A stretch of 64,000 nt of DNA from Rugamonas rivuli. Lineage in GTDB: Bacteria; Pseudomonadota; Gammaproteobacteria; Burkholderiales; Burkholderiaceae_D. The stretch spans positions 124,001-188,000 of the forward strand of contig NZ_WHUF01000006.1 of assembly GCF_009380165.1 (NCBI RefSeq). The letters are read 5' to 3'. The first letter of the stretch is position 1; every line of letters starts with the position of its first letter. Positions 24,001 to 38,015 of the stretch are shown piece after piece. Under the pieces are notes generated by a model that did not search any database, had not been told where the DNA came from, and saw only the letters and a program-made list of their open reading frames with translations. A program made the translations under genes and the position numbers.

Positions 24001-26718
24001 ATGATGAACAAGCAGACACAAGCCTTAACACTGACACCGATCGCCGCCGCCTGCGCCGCGCTGGCGTTCGCCGCCGCCCCGGCCTGGGCGCAGCAGGGGC
24101 CGGCCGCCGCCAGCGGCGACAAGGAAGTCCAGTCGGTGGTCGTCACCGGCATCCGCCGCAGCATTGAAACCTCGATGGCGGTCAAGCGCGACGCCGATTC
24201 CATCGTCGAAGCCATCACCGCCGAGGACATCGGCAAACTGCCCGACGTCAGCATCGCCGAATCCATCGCCCGCCTGGCCGGCCTGACGGCGCAGCGCGTC
24301 GAAGGCCGGGCGCAGTCGATCTCGATCCGCGGCCTGGCGCCGGACTTTTCCGGCACCTTGATGAACGGCCGCGAGCTGGTCTCCACCAGCAACAACCGCG
24401 GCGCCGAGTACGACCAGTATCCATCCGAGCTGATCAACGGCGTCACCGTCTACAAGACGCCGGATGCGGCGCTGGCCGGCGGCGGCCTGTCCGGCACGGT
24501 GGACTTGCACACCGTGCGCCCGCTCGACGTCCGCGAACGCACCATCGTGTTCAACGCGCGCGGCGAGCACAACTCCAACGGCAAGCTGAACTCCAACACC
24601 TCGGCCAACGGTTCGCGCCTGAGCGCTTCCTATGTCGACCAGTTCATGAACAACACGCTGGGCGTGGCCATCGGCTATGCCCACCTGGATTCGCCGGGCC
24701 AGCAGCAGGAATACAAATCGTGGTGGTGGGGCACGGACAACAAGCTGCCGCCGGGTAATGCCGACGTCGTGGCTTTGAAGGGCGCCGAAGTGACCGCCTC
24801 CTCGCGCCAGCAAAAACGCGACGGCCTGATGGGCGTGCTGGAATACCGGCCGACCAAGGAATTCCGCACCACGCTGGATCTGTACTACTCCGAGTTCACC
24901 CAGGACACCACCATGCGCGGCATGATGTGGAACTCGCACCAGTGGAGCGACGTCACCTACAACAACCCGAACATCCAGACCATAGGCGGCACGCGCCTGC
25001 TGGTGGGCGGTTCGCTGGTCAACCTGGAACCCATCGTCCGCAATGACTTCAACACCCGCAAGGATCAGCTGGGCGCGGTGGGCTGGAACAACACCTACAA
25101 GAAGGATGGCTGGACCCTGGTCGGCGACGCTTCCTACTCGACCGCCAAGCGCCGCGAGCAGGTGCTGGAAACCTATGCCGGCCTGGGCCCGGCCGGTTCC
25201 CACATCACCGACAACAATTTCCAGTTCAAGATCCCGACCGCCAGCGGCCTGCCGACCTTCACGCCCAGCCTGAACTTCGCCGATCCGCAAATCATCAAGC
25301 TGACCGACGTCGGCGGCTGGGGCAAGGATGCGGACATGCACCACCCGGTGGTCGAGGACAAGCTCGGCTCGATCAAGCTGTCGGCCAAGCGCGACCTGGA
25401 AGGCATGTTCCGCAGCCTGGAAGGCGGCGTCAACTACAGCAAGCGCGAGAAGACCCACGCCGACACCAACAACTACTGGTTCCTGAAGGATGGCCGCAAG
25501 CCAACCACGGTGTCGCCGGACCTGATCCAGCCATCCACCTCGCTGTCCTTCGCCGGCATCCCGAGCGTGCTGACCTATGACGTGCTGGGCGTGCTCAACA
25601 AGTACTACGACAAGCAGCCTGCCCGTCCCGACGACCAGGCCTTGCAGGATTGGGGCGTGACCGAGAAAGTCACGACCACCTACGCCCGCCTGGGCATCGA
25701 CACCGACGTCGGCCCCTTCCCGCTGCGAGGCAACCTCGGCCTGCAAGCCGTCAGCGTCGACCAGAAATCGCGCGGCGCCACCGTCAACGCCGGCAAGCTG
25801 GGCTCGATCACCGGCGGCGCCAACTACACCGACATCCTGCCCAGCCTGAACCTGAACTTCGACCTCGGCAAATACCTGGAGACCACCAACCTGCGCTTCG
25901 GCGCGGCCAAGACCGTGGCCCGTCCGCAAATGTCGGATATGCGCGCCGGCATCTCGGGCGGCGTCGACGCCACCAGCCGCATGTGGAACGGCAGCGGCGG
26001 CAACCCGCAGCTGGAACCATGGCGCGCCAATTCCTACGACCTGTCGATGGAAAAATACATGGGCAAACGCAGCTACATCGCCGGCGCGCTCTGGTATAAA
26101 AAGCTGCAGAGCTACATCTACAACCAGCAGACCGCGTTCAGCTTTGCCGGCTTCCCGAATCCGTCGGCGGTGGTGCCGCTGCAGGATATCGGCACGCTGA
26201 ACCGTCCTGCCAATGGCACCGGCGGCATGGTCAAGGGCGTGGAACTGTCGGGCGCGCTGGACGGCGGCCTGCTGTACGCGCCGCTGGAAGGCTTCGGCGT
26301 CACCGGCAGCATGTCCGGCACCGAGAGCTCCATCCATCCGAATGGCCCGGGCACCAAGGAAAAACTGCCGGGCCTGTCCGGCGTGGTGTCCAACGTCACG
26401 GTCTACTACGAGAAGAACGGCTACCAGGCGCGCGCCAGCCGCCGCTACCGTTCGGCGTATCGCGGCGAGGTGACGGGCCTGTTCGCCCAGCGTGCCTTTA
26501 GCGAGATCCTGGCCGAACGCCAGATCGACCTGCAACTGGGTTATGCGATCGAGGAGGGCCGCTACAAGGGCCTGTCCTTCCTGTTCCAGGTGAACAACCT
26601 GAACAACTCGCCTTACCAGACCCGCCAGGGCGATCCGTTCTCGGGCGGCTCGTATGCGCCCGAGCGCTACACCACCTACGGCCGCCAGTTCCTGCTGGGC
26701 CTGAACTACAAGCTGTAA
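24001..26718 (+). CDS. TonB-dependent receptor, oligosaccharide type
   Basis: This 905-residue outer-membrane receptor has a signal peptide (about 1-30, ending AWAQQ), a TonB-box-like VQSVVVTGIR, a plug domain with RVEGRAQSISIRGL and a large barrel ending in LGLNYKL. The plug sequence (ITAEDIGKLPDVSIAESIARL) is typical of the receptors that accompany glycoside hydrolases in Xanthomonas-type carbohydrate loci. It lies 46 bases after the GH5 gene and probably imports glucan oligosaccharides. A strong hairpin terminator follows. Confidence 0.92.
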   Translation: MMNKQTQALTLTPIAAACAALAFAAAPAWAQQGPAAASGDKEVQSVVVTGIRRSIETSMAVKRDADSIVEAITAEDIGKLPDVSIAESIARLAGLTAQRVEGRAQSISIRGLAPDFSGTLMNGRELVSTSNNRGAEYDQYPSELINGVTVYKTPDAALAGGGLSGTVDLHTVRPLDVRERTIVFNARGEHNSNGKLNSNTSANGSRLSASYVDQFMNNTLGVAIGYAHLDSPGQQQEYKSWWWGTDNKLPPGNADVVALKGAEVTASSRQQKRDGLMGVLEYRPTKEFRTTLDLYYSEFTQDTTMRGMMWNSHQWSDVTYNNPNIQTIGGTRLLVGGSLVNLEPIVRNDFNTRKDQLGAVGWNNTYKKDGWTLVGDASYSTAKRREQVLETYAGLGPAGSHITDNNFQFKIPTASGLPTFTPSLNFADPQIIKLTDVGGWGKDADMHHPVVEDKLGSIKLSAKRDLEGMFRSLEGGVNYSKREKTHADTNNYWFLKDGRKPTTVSPDLIQPSTSLSFAGIPSVLTYDVLGVLNKYYDKQPARPDDQALQDWGVTEKVTTTYARLGIDTDVGPFPLRGNLGLQAVSVDQKSRGATVNAGKLGSITGGANYTDILPSLNLNFDLGKYLETTNLRFGAAKTVARPQMSDMRAGISGGVDATSRMWNGSGGNPQLEPWRANSYDLSMEKYMGKRSYIAGALWYKKLQSYIYNQQTAFSFAGFPNPSAVVPLQDIGTLNRPANGTGGMVKGVELSGALDGGLLYAPLEGFGVTGSMSGTESSIHPNGPGTKEKLPGLSGVVSNVTVYYEKNGYQARASRRYRSAYRGEVTGLFAQRAFSEILAERQIDLQLGYAIEEGRYKGLSFLFQVNNLNNSPYQTRQGDPFSGGSYAPERYTTYGRQFLLGLNYKL

Positions 26719-26725
26719 GCGGCAA

Positions 26726-26746
26726 GCTGCCCGGCGGCCGGGCAGC
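26726..26746 (+). terminator. Intrinsic terminator after the TonB receptor
   Basis: A perfect 9-base-pair GC-rich stem (GCTGCCCGG with CCGGGCAGC) and a CGG loop are followed by a T-rich tract (GTTCTGTTATTT). It starts seven bases after the receptor stop codon. Confidence 0.82.
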
Positions 26747-26843
26747 GTTCTGTTATTTCGCTAACGCACGATTGAGATGGCCGGATTGCAAGGTTTGTAT
26801 TTGAGCTAAACTCCTTGCTTTCCTAGCTATTCCGGCCCAGACC

Positions 26844-30353
<3,510 letters not shown>

Positions 30354-30373
30354 AACCATGCAAGGGTTTGACT

Positions 30374-31192
30374 ATGCACCATAGCGATACCGACATCGAG
30401 CTGAAAGTGTTGATGGAAGCCATCTACATGAAGTACAGCTACGATTTCCGCGACTACACCGGCGCCTCGCAAAAGCGCCGCGTGCTGCACGCGCTGCGCG
30501 AGATGGAGTGCGACAGCATCTCGGCGCTACAGGCGCGCATCATGCACGAGCCGGCCGCGTTCAGCACGCTGCTGCAATACCTGACGATACCGGTGACGTC
30601 GATGTTCCGCGACCCGACTTATTACGCCGCGCTGCGCGAACACGTGATGCCGGTGCTGCGCACCTATCCGTCGCTGAAAATCTGGATCGCCGGTTGCAGC
30701 ACCGGCGAGGAAGTGTATTCGATGGCCATCCTGCTCAAGGAGGAGGGCTTGCTGGAGCGCAGCATGATCTACGCCACCGACATCAACCCGCAGTCGCTGG
30801 AGCAGGCGCGCAAGGGTGTGTTCCCGCTGGACGCGATGCGCGAGTACACGGAAAACTACCAGGCCGCCGGCGGCACGCGCAGTTTTTCCGAGTACTACAC
30901 GGCGGCCTACAACGCCGCGCTGTTCGACAGCGCGCTGCGCGAGAACGTCACCTTCGCCGACCACAGCCTGGCGACCGACGCGGTGTTCGCCGAGACGCAC
31001 CTGATCAGCTGCCGCAACGTGATGATCTACTTCAAGAAAAAATTGCAGGAGCGCGCCTTCGGCCTGTTCCACGAGTCGCTGTGCCACCGCGGCTTCCTGG
31101 GATTGGGCAGCAAGGAAAGCATCGATTTCTCCGCCTACGCGCCGGCCTTCGAGCCGGTGAACAAGCGCGAGCGGGTGTTCCGCAAGCGATGA
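30374..31192 (+). CDS. CheR-type protein-glutamate methyltransferase
   Basis: The 272-residue enzyme uses S-adenosylmethionine to methylate glutamates on chemoreceptors or similar coiled coils. The SAM-binding GCSTGEEVYS motif, the ATDINPQSLEQAR strand and the ISCRNVMIYF motif are all present. The ATG at 30374 has AAGGG upstream; the frame is open further upstream but that part overlaps the kinase gene. It ends in an ATGA overlap with CheB. With no chemoreceptor in the operon, the target may be the kinase coiled coil or receptors elsewhere. Confidence 0.92.
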   Translation: MHHSDTDIELKVLMEAIYMKYSYDFRDYTGASQKRRVLHALREMECDSISALQARIMHEPAAFSTLLQYLTIPVTSMFRDPTYYAALREHVMPVLRTYPSLKIWIAGCSTGEEVYSMAILLKEEGLLERSMIYATDINPQSLEQARKGVFPLDAMREYTENYQAAGGTRSFSEYYTAAYNAALFDSALRENVTFADHSLATDAVFAETHLISCRNVMIYFKKKLQERAFGLFHESLCHRGFLGLGSKESIDFSAYAPAFEPVNKRERVFRKR

Positions 31193-31797
31193 GCGCGCAC
31201 CTGCCCGCGATCCGCGCCGCGCTGGCCGGGCGCACCGTGGAAGCGGTGGTGATCGGTGCCTCGGCCGGCGGCGTCGGCGCCTTGCTGCAACTATTGCCGG
31301 GGCTGCCGGCTGGCTACGGCCGCGCGGTGGTGGCGCTGCTGCACCTGCCGGAGTTCCGCCAGAGCCACCTGGCCGAGGTGTTCCAGCAGCGCATGGCGAT
31401 GCCGGTGCGCGAGGCGGCCGACAAGGAAGCGGTGTCGTCCGGGACGCTGTATTTTGCCGGTTCGGGCTACCATTTGTCGGTGGAGATGGACCGCAGTTTT
31501 TCCCTCAGTTGCGAGGCGCCGCTGCACTTCGCCCGCCCGGCCATCGATTACCTGATGGAATCGGCGGCCGACGCCTACGGCCCGGCGCTGCTGGGCATCC
31601 TGCTGACCGGCGCCAACCACGATGGCGCCGTCGGCATGGCCGCCATCGCCCGCGCCGGCGGCCTGACCGTGGTGCAAGACCCGGAGCAGGCCGAAGTGGC
31701 GGCCATGCCGAGGGAAGCGATACGTCTGCATCAGCCGGACCTGGTCCTGCCGCTGGACGCCATACAAACACTGCTGTTGATGCTGGAGAAGAATTGA
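31189..31797 (+). CDS. Stand-alone CheB-type methylesterase domain
   Basis: This 202-residue protein is the catalytic domain of CheB without the usual N-terminal receiver. The serine hydrolase triad is visible as Ser in IGASAGGV, His in LLHLPE and Asp in TGANHDGAVGMA. It would remove methyl groups or deamidate glutamines on the CheR targets. Lacking a receiver, it cannot be activated by phosphorylation on its own chain. It overlaps CheR by four bases and the next kinase by one, so all are translated together. Confidence 0.92.
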   Translation: MSAHLPAIRAALAGRTVEAVVIGASAGGVGALLQLLPGLPAGYGRAVVALLHLPEFRQSHLAEVFQQRMAMPVREAADKEAVSSGTLYFAGSGYHLSVEMDRSFSLSCEAPLHFARPAIDYLMESAADAYGPALLGILLTGANHDGAVGMAAIARAGGLTVVQDPEQAEVAAMPREAIRLHQPDLVLPLDAIQTLLLMLEKN

Positions 31798-32996
31798 TGC
31801 AAGCCGAGCACCCGACCAAATTGCTGATCGTCGACGATCTGCCGGAGAACCTGCAAGCCTTGAACGCCATCGTGCGCGGCGAGGGGCGCGAGATCTTCCA
31901 GGCCGGTTCGGGCGAGGAAGCGCTGGCGCTGCTGTTGCAGCATGATTTCGCCATGGCCATCCTCGATGTGCAGATGCCGGGCATGGACGGCTTCGAGCTG
32001 GCCGAACTGATGCGCGGCACCGACCGCACGCGGCAGATTCCCATCGTGTTCGTGACGGCGGCCGGCAAGGAACTCAATTATTCGTTCAAGGGCTACGAGG
32101 CGGGCGCGGTGGACGTGCTGTACAAGCCGCTGGACGCGCGCGCGGTCAAGGGCAAGGTGCAGGTCTTCGTTTCGCTGTACGAGCAGCGCGAGGCGGTGCG
32201 GCGCCAGGTCGAGGCGCTGGAAGAGGCTCGCCGCGAGCAGGAGCGCACACTGGCCCAGCTGAACGCGGCGCAGACCGGCTTGCAGCGCGCGCTGGCGATG
32301 CGCGACGAGTTCATGTCCATGGTGTCGCACGAGATGCGCACGCCGCTCAACACGCTGTACCTGGAAACGCAATTGCGCAAGATGCAGCTGGAGCGCGGCA
32401 ATATGGCGGCCTTCGGCGCCGAGCAGCTGCAGCGCATGGTGGCGCGCGACGACCGCCAGATCCAGAGCATCATCCGCCTGATCGACGACATGCTGGACGT
32501 GTCGCGCATCCGCAGCGGCAAGCTGTCGCTGCGGCCGGGCTGGGTGGAGCTGTCGGGCTTGCTGCGGCGGCTGGTGCAGGATCTGACGCCGCAGGCCGCC
32601 ATCGCCGGCAGCAGCATCAGCCTGGATGCGGGCACACCGGTCAGCGGCTGGTGGGACGAGTTCCGCATCGAGCAGATCGTCGTCAACCTGCTGACCAACG
32701 CGCTGCGCTACGGCGCGCAGAAGCCGGTGCACGTGACGCTGCGGGTGGAGCCGGAACAGGTGCGGGTGGAGGTGCGCGACGAGGGCGCCGGCATCGCGCC
32801 GGAGCTGCAGGAGAAAATCTTCGAGCCCTACGAGCGCGGCGCCGGCAACGAGGCGCCGTCCGGATTGGGGCTGGGCTTGTATATTTCGCGCGAGCTGGCC
32901 CAGGTGCACGAGGGCACGCTGGCGGTGCGCAGCATGGCGGGCGAGGGCGCGGTGTTCACGCTGACCTTGCCGCGCCGCGACGCGCCGCCGGCCTGA
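31797..32996 (+). CDS. Receiver-histidine kinase (REC-HisKA-HATPase), soluble
   Basis: The 399-residue protein has an N-terminal receiver (Asp in ILDVQMPGMDG near 58), a short coiled coil (about 135-165), HisKA with His in MVSHEMRTPLN near 180 and an HATPase domain with DEGAGI and GLGLGLYI. There is no membrane segment. Such proteins receive a phosphate from a partner kinase and then act as a kinase themselves; the hybrid kinase at the operon start is the natural donor. The start codon overlaps the CheB stop by one base. Confidence 0.92.
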   Translation: MQAEHPTKLLIVDDLPENLQALNAIVRGEGREIFQAGSGEEALALLLQHDFAMAILDVQMPGMDGFELAELMRGTDRTRQIPIVFVTAAGKELNYSFKGYEAGAVDVLYKPLDARAVKGKVQVFVSLYEQREAVRRQVEALEEARREQERTLAQLNAAQTGLQRALAMRDEFMSMVSHEMRTPLNTLYLETQLRKMQLERGNMAAFGAEQLQRMVARDDRQIQSIIRLIDDMLDVSRIRSGKLSLRPGWVELSGLLRRLVQDLTPQAAIAGSSISLDAGTPVSGWWDEFRIEQIVVNLLTNALRYGAQKPVHVTLRVEPEQVRVEVRDEGAGIAPELQEKIFEPYERGAGNEAPSGLGLGLYISRELAQVHEGTLAVRSMAGEGAVFTLTLPRRDAPPA

Positions 32997-33006
32997 GCGC
33001 CGGCCT

Positions 33007-33408
33007 TCAGCGCGAGCGTGCTTCCTCGCGGCGCTGGATGATGAAGGCCTTCAAGTCTTCGAAGTTGACCACGCCGCGCTGGGCGGTGTCGATATGGTCG
33101 AAGTTCTTTTCGACAAAGCCGAGCCCGGCCTTGTGCGCCTCTTCACGGCTCAGGCTGCCGCTACCGTCGAGGTCGGCTTCCTCAAAGCGTTTCTTCAGTT
33201 TTTGCATGGCCTGGTATTGCAGCACCGGGCCGGACGCGCCGTCGCGCGGCGGCTTGCGCATGGCCGGCGGAATGTAGGGATCGGGATGCATCGGCGCCGA
33301 CATCATGGCCGGTGCGACCATATCCGGTTGCGGCTGCGGCGCCTGGGCGTGCGCGCAGCTGCAGGCCGCGGCGGCGGCCAGCATGGCAAATTGGAAAAGT
33401 TGCTTCAT
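33007..33408 (-). CDS. Small exported EF-hand protein
   Basis: The 133-residue product has a signal peptide (about 1-22, ending CAHAQ), a proline/methionine-rich stretch (about 23-55) and a C-terminal EF-hand pair. The first loop DLDGSGSLSREE is canonical; the second (DHIDTAQRGVVNFEDL) is degenerate. It probably binds calcium in the periplasm. Its end is convergent with the signalling operon and it lies 41 bases downstream of nothing coding on its own strand, so it appears to be a single-gene unit. Confidence 0.8.
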   Translation of the reverse strand: MKQLFQFAMLAAAAACSCAHAQAPQPQPDMVAPAMMSAPMHPDPYIPPAMRKPPRDGASGPVLQYQAMQKLKKRFEEADLDGSGSLSREEAHKAGLGFVEKNFDHIDTAQRGVVNFEDLKAFIIQRREEARSR

Positions 33409-33449
33409 GATAGACTCCCCCGCGCCGTATTATCAGCCTGGCGCATGGC

Positions 33450-35054
33450 TTATTGTGCCACTGTGACGCTATTGAAGAAATTAATCAAATCCGTTTGCTG
33501 GGCGCGGCGCGCAGTGTCGTCTAGATACGTCATATGGCCGCTTGCATAATATTTGAGCACAATTTGCGGATTTGCACCGAGCCGCGCCAGGTCCAGTTCC
33601 GTCTGGTGGAAGGGCGTGGCCAGGTCGTGGTAGCCGTTCACCGCCAGGATTTTCATTTTCGGATTCAGCGTCATCGCGGCGGCCAGGTCCGGAATCGTGT
33701 CCGGCAGCTGGCGGCCGTCGTGGCTGAAGTTCCAGCGGTCGACGATGTCGTTGCTGCTGATGTAGCCGGAACGGGCGCTGTAGTGCAGCTCGCCCGCCAG
33801 GTAGGTGGCGATGCTGCTGACGAAGGCGGAATTGATCACCGTCAGCGAGGGATCGCCATCGGCCGCCAGCGCGCTGCCGTTGGCCGCCGACACGCGGGCG
33901 TCGTAGCGGCCCACCAGCTTGCCCGGCACGGCGTTGCGCTGGTAGTAGTCCGGCCCCATGTCGAAGTTCTGCTGCCAGGTCAGCGCCGGCAAGCCGGTGT
34001 AGTTGACCAGCTGGCCGATCACGGCGGCCGGCGGCGCCACTTTGGTCGCCAGGTAGGCCGAGATGGCGCTGCGGTAGTCGCCTGCTGCGAAGCTGCGCGC
34101 CTGCTGCACGTAGGCGCTGAAGTCGGTCGGCAGCGGCGTGCTGAGCTGGTAGTAGGCGCTGGTGGCGGCGTAGGTCGGGATGTAGCCCTCGCAGCTGATG
34201 GCACCCGGATCGAGCACGCCGCAGTTGCTGTTGTAGTCCATGATCGACGATTGCAGCACCAGCGCGGCGATCGGCACGCCGGCCGTTTCCAGCAGGTTGG
34301 CCAGCACCGCCGTGCGCGGCGTGCCGTAGGATTCGCCGAACAGGATCTTGGGCGAGGCCTCGCGCTTGTTGACGGCGATGTAGCGCTGCACGAAATCGCG
34401 GAAGGCGGCGGCGTCCGCGTCCACGCCCCAGAAGGTCTGGTTGGTGTTGGGCGCGATGGCTTGCGAGTAGCCGGTGCCGATGGCGTCGACGAACACCAGG
34501 TCCGACTGCGCCAGCAGGGTTTCCTGGTTGTCGACCAGTTGCGGCGCGACGATGACGGCGCTGGGGATGGTGCTGACCAGCCGGCGCGGCCCGAAGGAGC
34601 CTAGGTGCAGATAGGTGGAGGCCGAGCCGGGGCCGCCGTTGTAGAAGAAGGTGACGGGCCGCTTGGCCGGATCGGCGCCGGGCACGGTGTAGGCGACGTA
34701 GAAGAACGAGGCGGAAGCCTTGCCGGTGCGGGCGTCGGTGGCGGTCAGGTGGCCGGTGGTGGCGGTGTAGTTGAACTGCTGGCCACCCAGCTGGATATGG
34801 CTGGCGATGACGGCGGCGTTTTCATTGGGTGCGGTCAGCGAACCGCTCGCCAGGCTGGAATAGGCCAGCGTGTCGTCGTAAGAGCCGGGCACGGCCGGGG
34901 GCGCGGGCGTGAGCGGCGCGCTGGGCCCGCTGGGCGTTTCCGCCACGCTGGAGCCGCCGCCGCCACCGCAGGCAGCCAGGATCGCGGCGCAAGCGATGAT
35001 CGCCGCGTCGCGCAGTGCTGGCCGCCACCCTTGCAATTTTGTCGGATATGCCAC
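33450..35054 (-). CDS. S10-family serine carboxypeptidase-like lipoprotein
   Basis: This 534-residue protein has a lipoprotein signal (AAILAACGGGGG) followed by a low-complexity Ser/Pro linker and an alpha/beta-hydrolase domain of the S10 carboxypeptidase type: NGGPGSAS oxyanion motif, nucleophile Ser in FGESYGTPR, Asp in NGYHDLATP and His in ASGHMTYLD. It should trim peptides from the C-terminus at the envelope. A GTG at 35054 is the preferred start because GGAG lies six bases upstream; the frame also has TTG and GTG codons slightly earlier. Confidence 0.85.
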   Translation of the reverse strand: MAYPTKLQGWRPALRDAAIIACAAILAACGGGGGSSVAETPSGPSAPLTPAPPAVPGSYDDTLAYSSLASGSLTAPNENAAVIASHIQLGGQQFNYTATTGHLTATDARTGKASASFFYVAYTVPGADPAKRPVTFFYNGGPGSASTYLHLGSFGPRRLVSTIPSAVIVAPQLVDNQETLLAQSDLVFVDAIGTGYSQAIAPNTNQTFWGVDADAAAFRDFVQRYIAVNKREASPKILFGESYGTPRTAVLANLLETAGVPIAALVLQSSIMDYNSNCGVLDPGAISCEGYIPTYAATSAYYQLSTPLPTDFSAYVQQARSFAAGDYRSAISAYLATKVAPPAAVIGQLVNYTGLPALTWQQNFDMGPDYYQRNAVPGKLVGRYDARVSAANGSALAADGDPSLTVINSAFVSSIATYLAGELHYSARSGYISSNDIVDRWNFSHDGRQLPDTIPDLAAAMTLNPKMKILAVNGYHDLATPFHQTELDLARLGANPQIVLKYYASGHMTYLDDTARRAQQTDLINFFNSVTVAQ

Positions 35055-35123
35055 TGTGCTCTCCACCAAGCCGGGATCCCAATTATGATCCCGGCTTGCG
35101 TGAAATGCATCAGAAAATTGGCG

Positions 35124-36194
<1,071 letters not shown>

Positions 36195-36219
36195 GCGGTT
36201 TTCCTTTTGGTGACGGGGT

Positions 36220-37071
36220 TTAGAAGTGGTACTCGGCGCGGACCATCGGCGTTTTCGCCGTGGCGCCAGGGTTGTTGGTGTCGGAGTTGCCGAACTTGTT
36301 TTTCCAGAACTGGTACTCGATGCCGACCTTGAAGGTGTTCTTGCCCGCGCCGACGGCGCCGCTCAAGTCGTACATGATCTGCATGTCGATATTGGTCTCG
36401 CGCGCGGTGTCGCCGCCGAATTCGTTCTTGCCCTTGGTGCCGATGAAGTTGGCGAAGCCTTCGAACGACAGCGGGATGCCGATGTTGAACGGGATGCCCC
36501 ATGCCGCGGTCAGCATCGGGTGGGTCTTGTAGGCGTAGCGCGGCGTGGCGGCGCCGGTGAAGGTGTTGTACGGCGCGTTGCTCTCCCACAGCGCGAACAG
36601 GCTGACGTCGAGGAAGCCCGGCACGTCCAGCATCAGCGTGGGGCCGGCGACGATCATGCGCTTCTTGGAGTTGTAGCCGGCGTCGGTCTTGCTGTTGAAA
36701 TCGAAGCCCGCCGTGGCGCCGACGCCGCGCACCGGGCCGAAGGCCCAGCTGCTGCCGGTGACTTTGCCCAGGTCCAGCGTGTGGCGGTACAGCGCATACG
36801 CTTCATGCGCGCCGCTCTTCGCGCCGGCCGACGATGGATCCACTTCCGACGACATCAGGAAGTCGACGCTGAAGAAGTTCTTGCCGTACTTGTAGCCGGA
36901 GACACTGGACAGGTTGACGATGTTCTTGGTGATGTCGTTGTTGTTGAACGGTTCGGCGAACTTGGTGCCGTAGCGGTAGCTCAGCGAGGTGTCGCTCCAG
37001 TCGGCGGCGTGGGCTGCGCAGGCGCAGCTGGCAAGGAGGGCGAGGGCGGTGCGGGTGACAAGTGGCGACAT
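36220..37071 (-). CDS. Tsx-like nucleoside-specific outer-membrane channel
   Basis: The 283-residue product has a signal peptide (about 1-22, ending AAHAAD), a start WSDTSLSYRYGTKFAEP typical of Tsx/OmpK-type channels, and a barrel ending in VRAEYHF with the terminal phenylalanine needed for outer-membrane insertion. Tsx channels admit nucleosides. It is the first gene of a minus-strand operon with the Bmp binding protein. A TTGTATCCAA sequence at 37118-37127 upstream resembles the sites near the GntR regulator. Confidence 0.85.
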   Translation of the reverse strand: MSPLVTRTALALLASCACAAHAADWSDTSLSYRYGTKFAEPFNNNDITKNIVNLSSVSGYKYGKNFFSVDFLMSSEVDPSSAGAKSGAHEAYALYRHTLDLGKVTGSSWAFGPVRGVGATAGFDFNSKTDAGYNSKKRMIVAGPTLMLDVPGFLDVSLFALWESNAPYNTFTGAATPRYAYKTHPMLTAAWGIPFNIGIPLSFEGFANFIGTKGKNEFGGDTARETNIDMQIMYDLSGAVGAGKNTFKVGIEYQFWKNKFGNSDTNNPGATAKTPMVRAEYHF

Positions 37072-37117
37072 TTTATGAACTCCATTTTTAGGACAGCACG
37101 GTTTGTAGAAACTTCTT

Positions 37118-37127
37118 TTGTATCCAA
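37118..37127. promoter_or_regulatory. Possible GntR-type operator upstream of the Tsx-like gene
   Basis: TTGTATCCAA resembles the TTGT-ATAC-AA half of FCD/GntR operators and three similar sites at 37972-38172. It is 47 bases upstream of the Tsx-like start. Confidence 0.4.
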
Positions 37128-37154
37128 TTCCCTAGCAATTCCCGGGCCACGCGG

Positions 37155-37910
37155 TTAGAAGCCGGACAGCGCCTCGGCCAGGTTCACTTTCTTGTCCTGC
37201 TCATTCAAATGCAGGCGCGCTTCGATTTCCTGCAGGTGGTGCTCGATCAAATGGGTGGCTTCCTTGACCTTGCCCTGTTCGATCAGCGTGGCCAGGTCCT
37301 GATGCTCGTCGTTCTCGCACATCGGGGCGCCCGGGGTTTCGTACAGCGCGATGATCAGCGAGCAGCGCGACACCAGCTCCGCCATAAAGCGCTGCAGCAC
37401 CTGGTTGCCGGCCAGCTCCGCCAGCAGCAGGTGGAACTCGCCGCCCAATCGTATCCAGCCGGCGCGGTCGCCGGTGCGGCGGGCCTGGTCCTCCGCATGC
37501 AGCGCGGCGCGTATCTGCTTGAGCGAGGCCGGCGTGGCGTGGCGTATCACCAGCGGCACGATCTCCCTTTCGATGGCGCGGCGGGCGGCGAAGATGTCGC
37601 GCGCCTGCTCCGGCGTGGGCGAGGCGATCACCGCGCCGCGATTGGGGCGCAGCTCGATGATGTGGTCGTGCGCCAGCCGTTGCAGCGCCTTGCGCACGGT
37701 GGTGCGGCTGACTTGATACAGCTCGCAGAAATCGGCTTCGCCCAAGTGGGTACCGGGCGGCAGGCGGTGGCTCATGACGGCGTTGACGACGGCGCGGTAG
37801 ATGCGCAGGTCGACGGCCGTGGTGCCGCGCTTGATGGCGGCGGCAGGCACGCCCGCAACGGCGGCTGCGGGAGCGGCCTTGCGGGGTTGGCGTTTGCCTG
37901 GTGATGGCAT
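37155..37910 (-). CDS. GntR-family regulator, FCD type
   Basis: The 251-residue protein has a basic, alanine-rich leader, a winged helix at about 30-95 (CELYQVSRTTVRKALQRLAHDHIIE recognition region) and a helical FCD ligand domain with metal-binding histidines (GEFHLLLAELAGN, EHQDLATLIEQG, HLIEHHLQEIE). It lies between the binding-protein operon and the ABC operon and probably controls both, with a nucleoside or purine-derived ligand. The ATG at 37910 has GGAG about ten bases upstream; an earlier GTG/ATG frame would add a leader unlike the family. Confidence 0.85.
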   Translation of the reverse strand: MPSPGKRQPRKAAPAAAVAGVPAAAIKRGTTAVDLRIYRAVVNAVMSHRLPPGTHLGEADFCELYQVSRTTVRKALQRLAHDHIIELRPNRGAVIASPTPEQARDIFAARRAIEREIVPLVIRHATPASLKQIRAALHAEDQARRTGDRAGWIRLGGEFHLLLAELAGNQVLQRFMAELVSRCSLIIALYETPGAPMCENDEHQDLATLIEQGKVKEATHLIEHHLQEIEARLHLNEQDKKVNLAEALSGF

Positions 37911-37971
37911 TGTTCGATTCTCCGTGAGGGTGGTGCTCACACTGCATAAAGCAGGAACCATGCTAGCCGCA

Positions 37972-37981
37972 TCGTGTACAA
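37972..37981. promoter_or_regulatory. Possible GntR operator A
   Basis: TCGTGTACAA, reverse complement TTGTACACGA, is one of three TTGT-nnAC-GA sequences between the regulator and the ABC operon. Its centre is 34 bases from operator B. Confidence 0.5.
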
Positions 37982-38005
37982 CAACTGGTAGAAAGCTGTC
38001 TTGTA

Positions 38006-38015
38006 TTGTGTACGA
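38006..38015. promoter_or_regulatory. Possible GntR operator B
   Basis: TTGTGTACGA matches the same pattern as sites A and C and lies in the divergent control region. Confidence 0.5.

Noticed and set aside
24025..26535. Long minus-strand open frame opposite the first TonB receptor
   Set aside because: No motif and shadow-like composition; the plus frame has signal peptide, plug and barrel.
35054..35069. Longer start of the S10 peptidase at the TTG at 35069
   Set aside because: It adds five residues and lacks a ribosome site; the GTG at 35054 has GGAG at the right distance.
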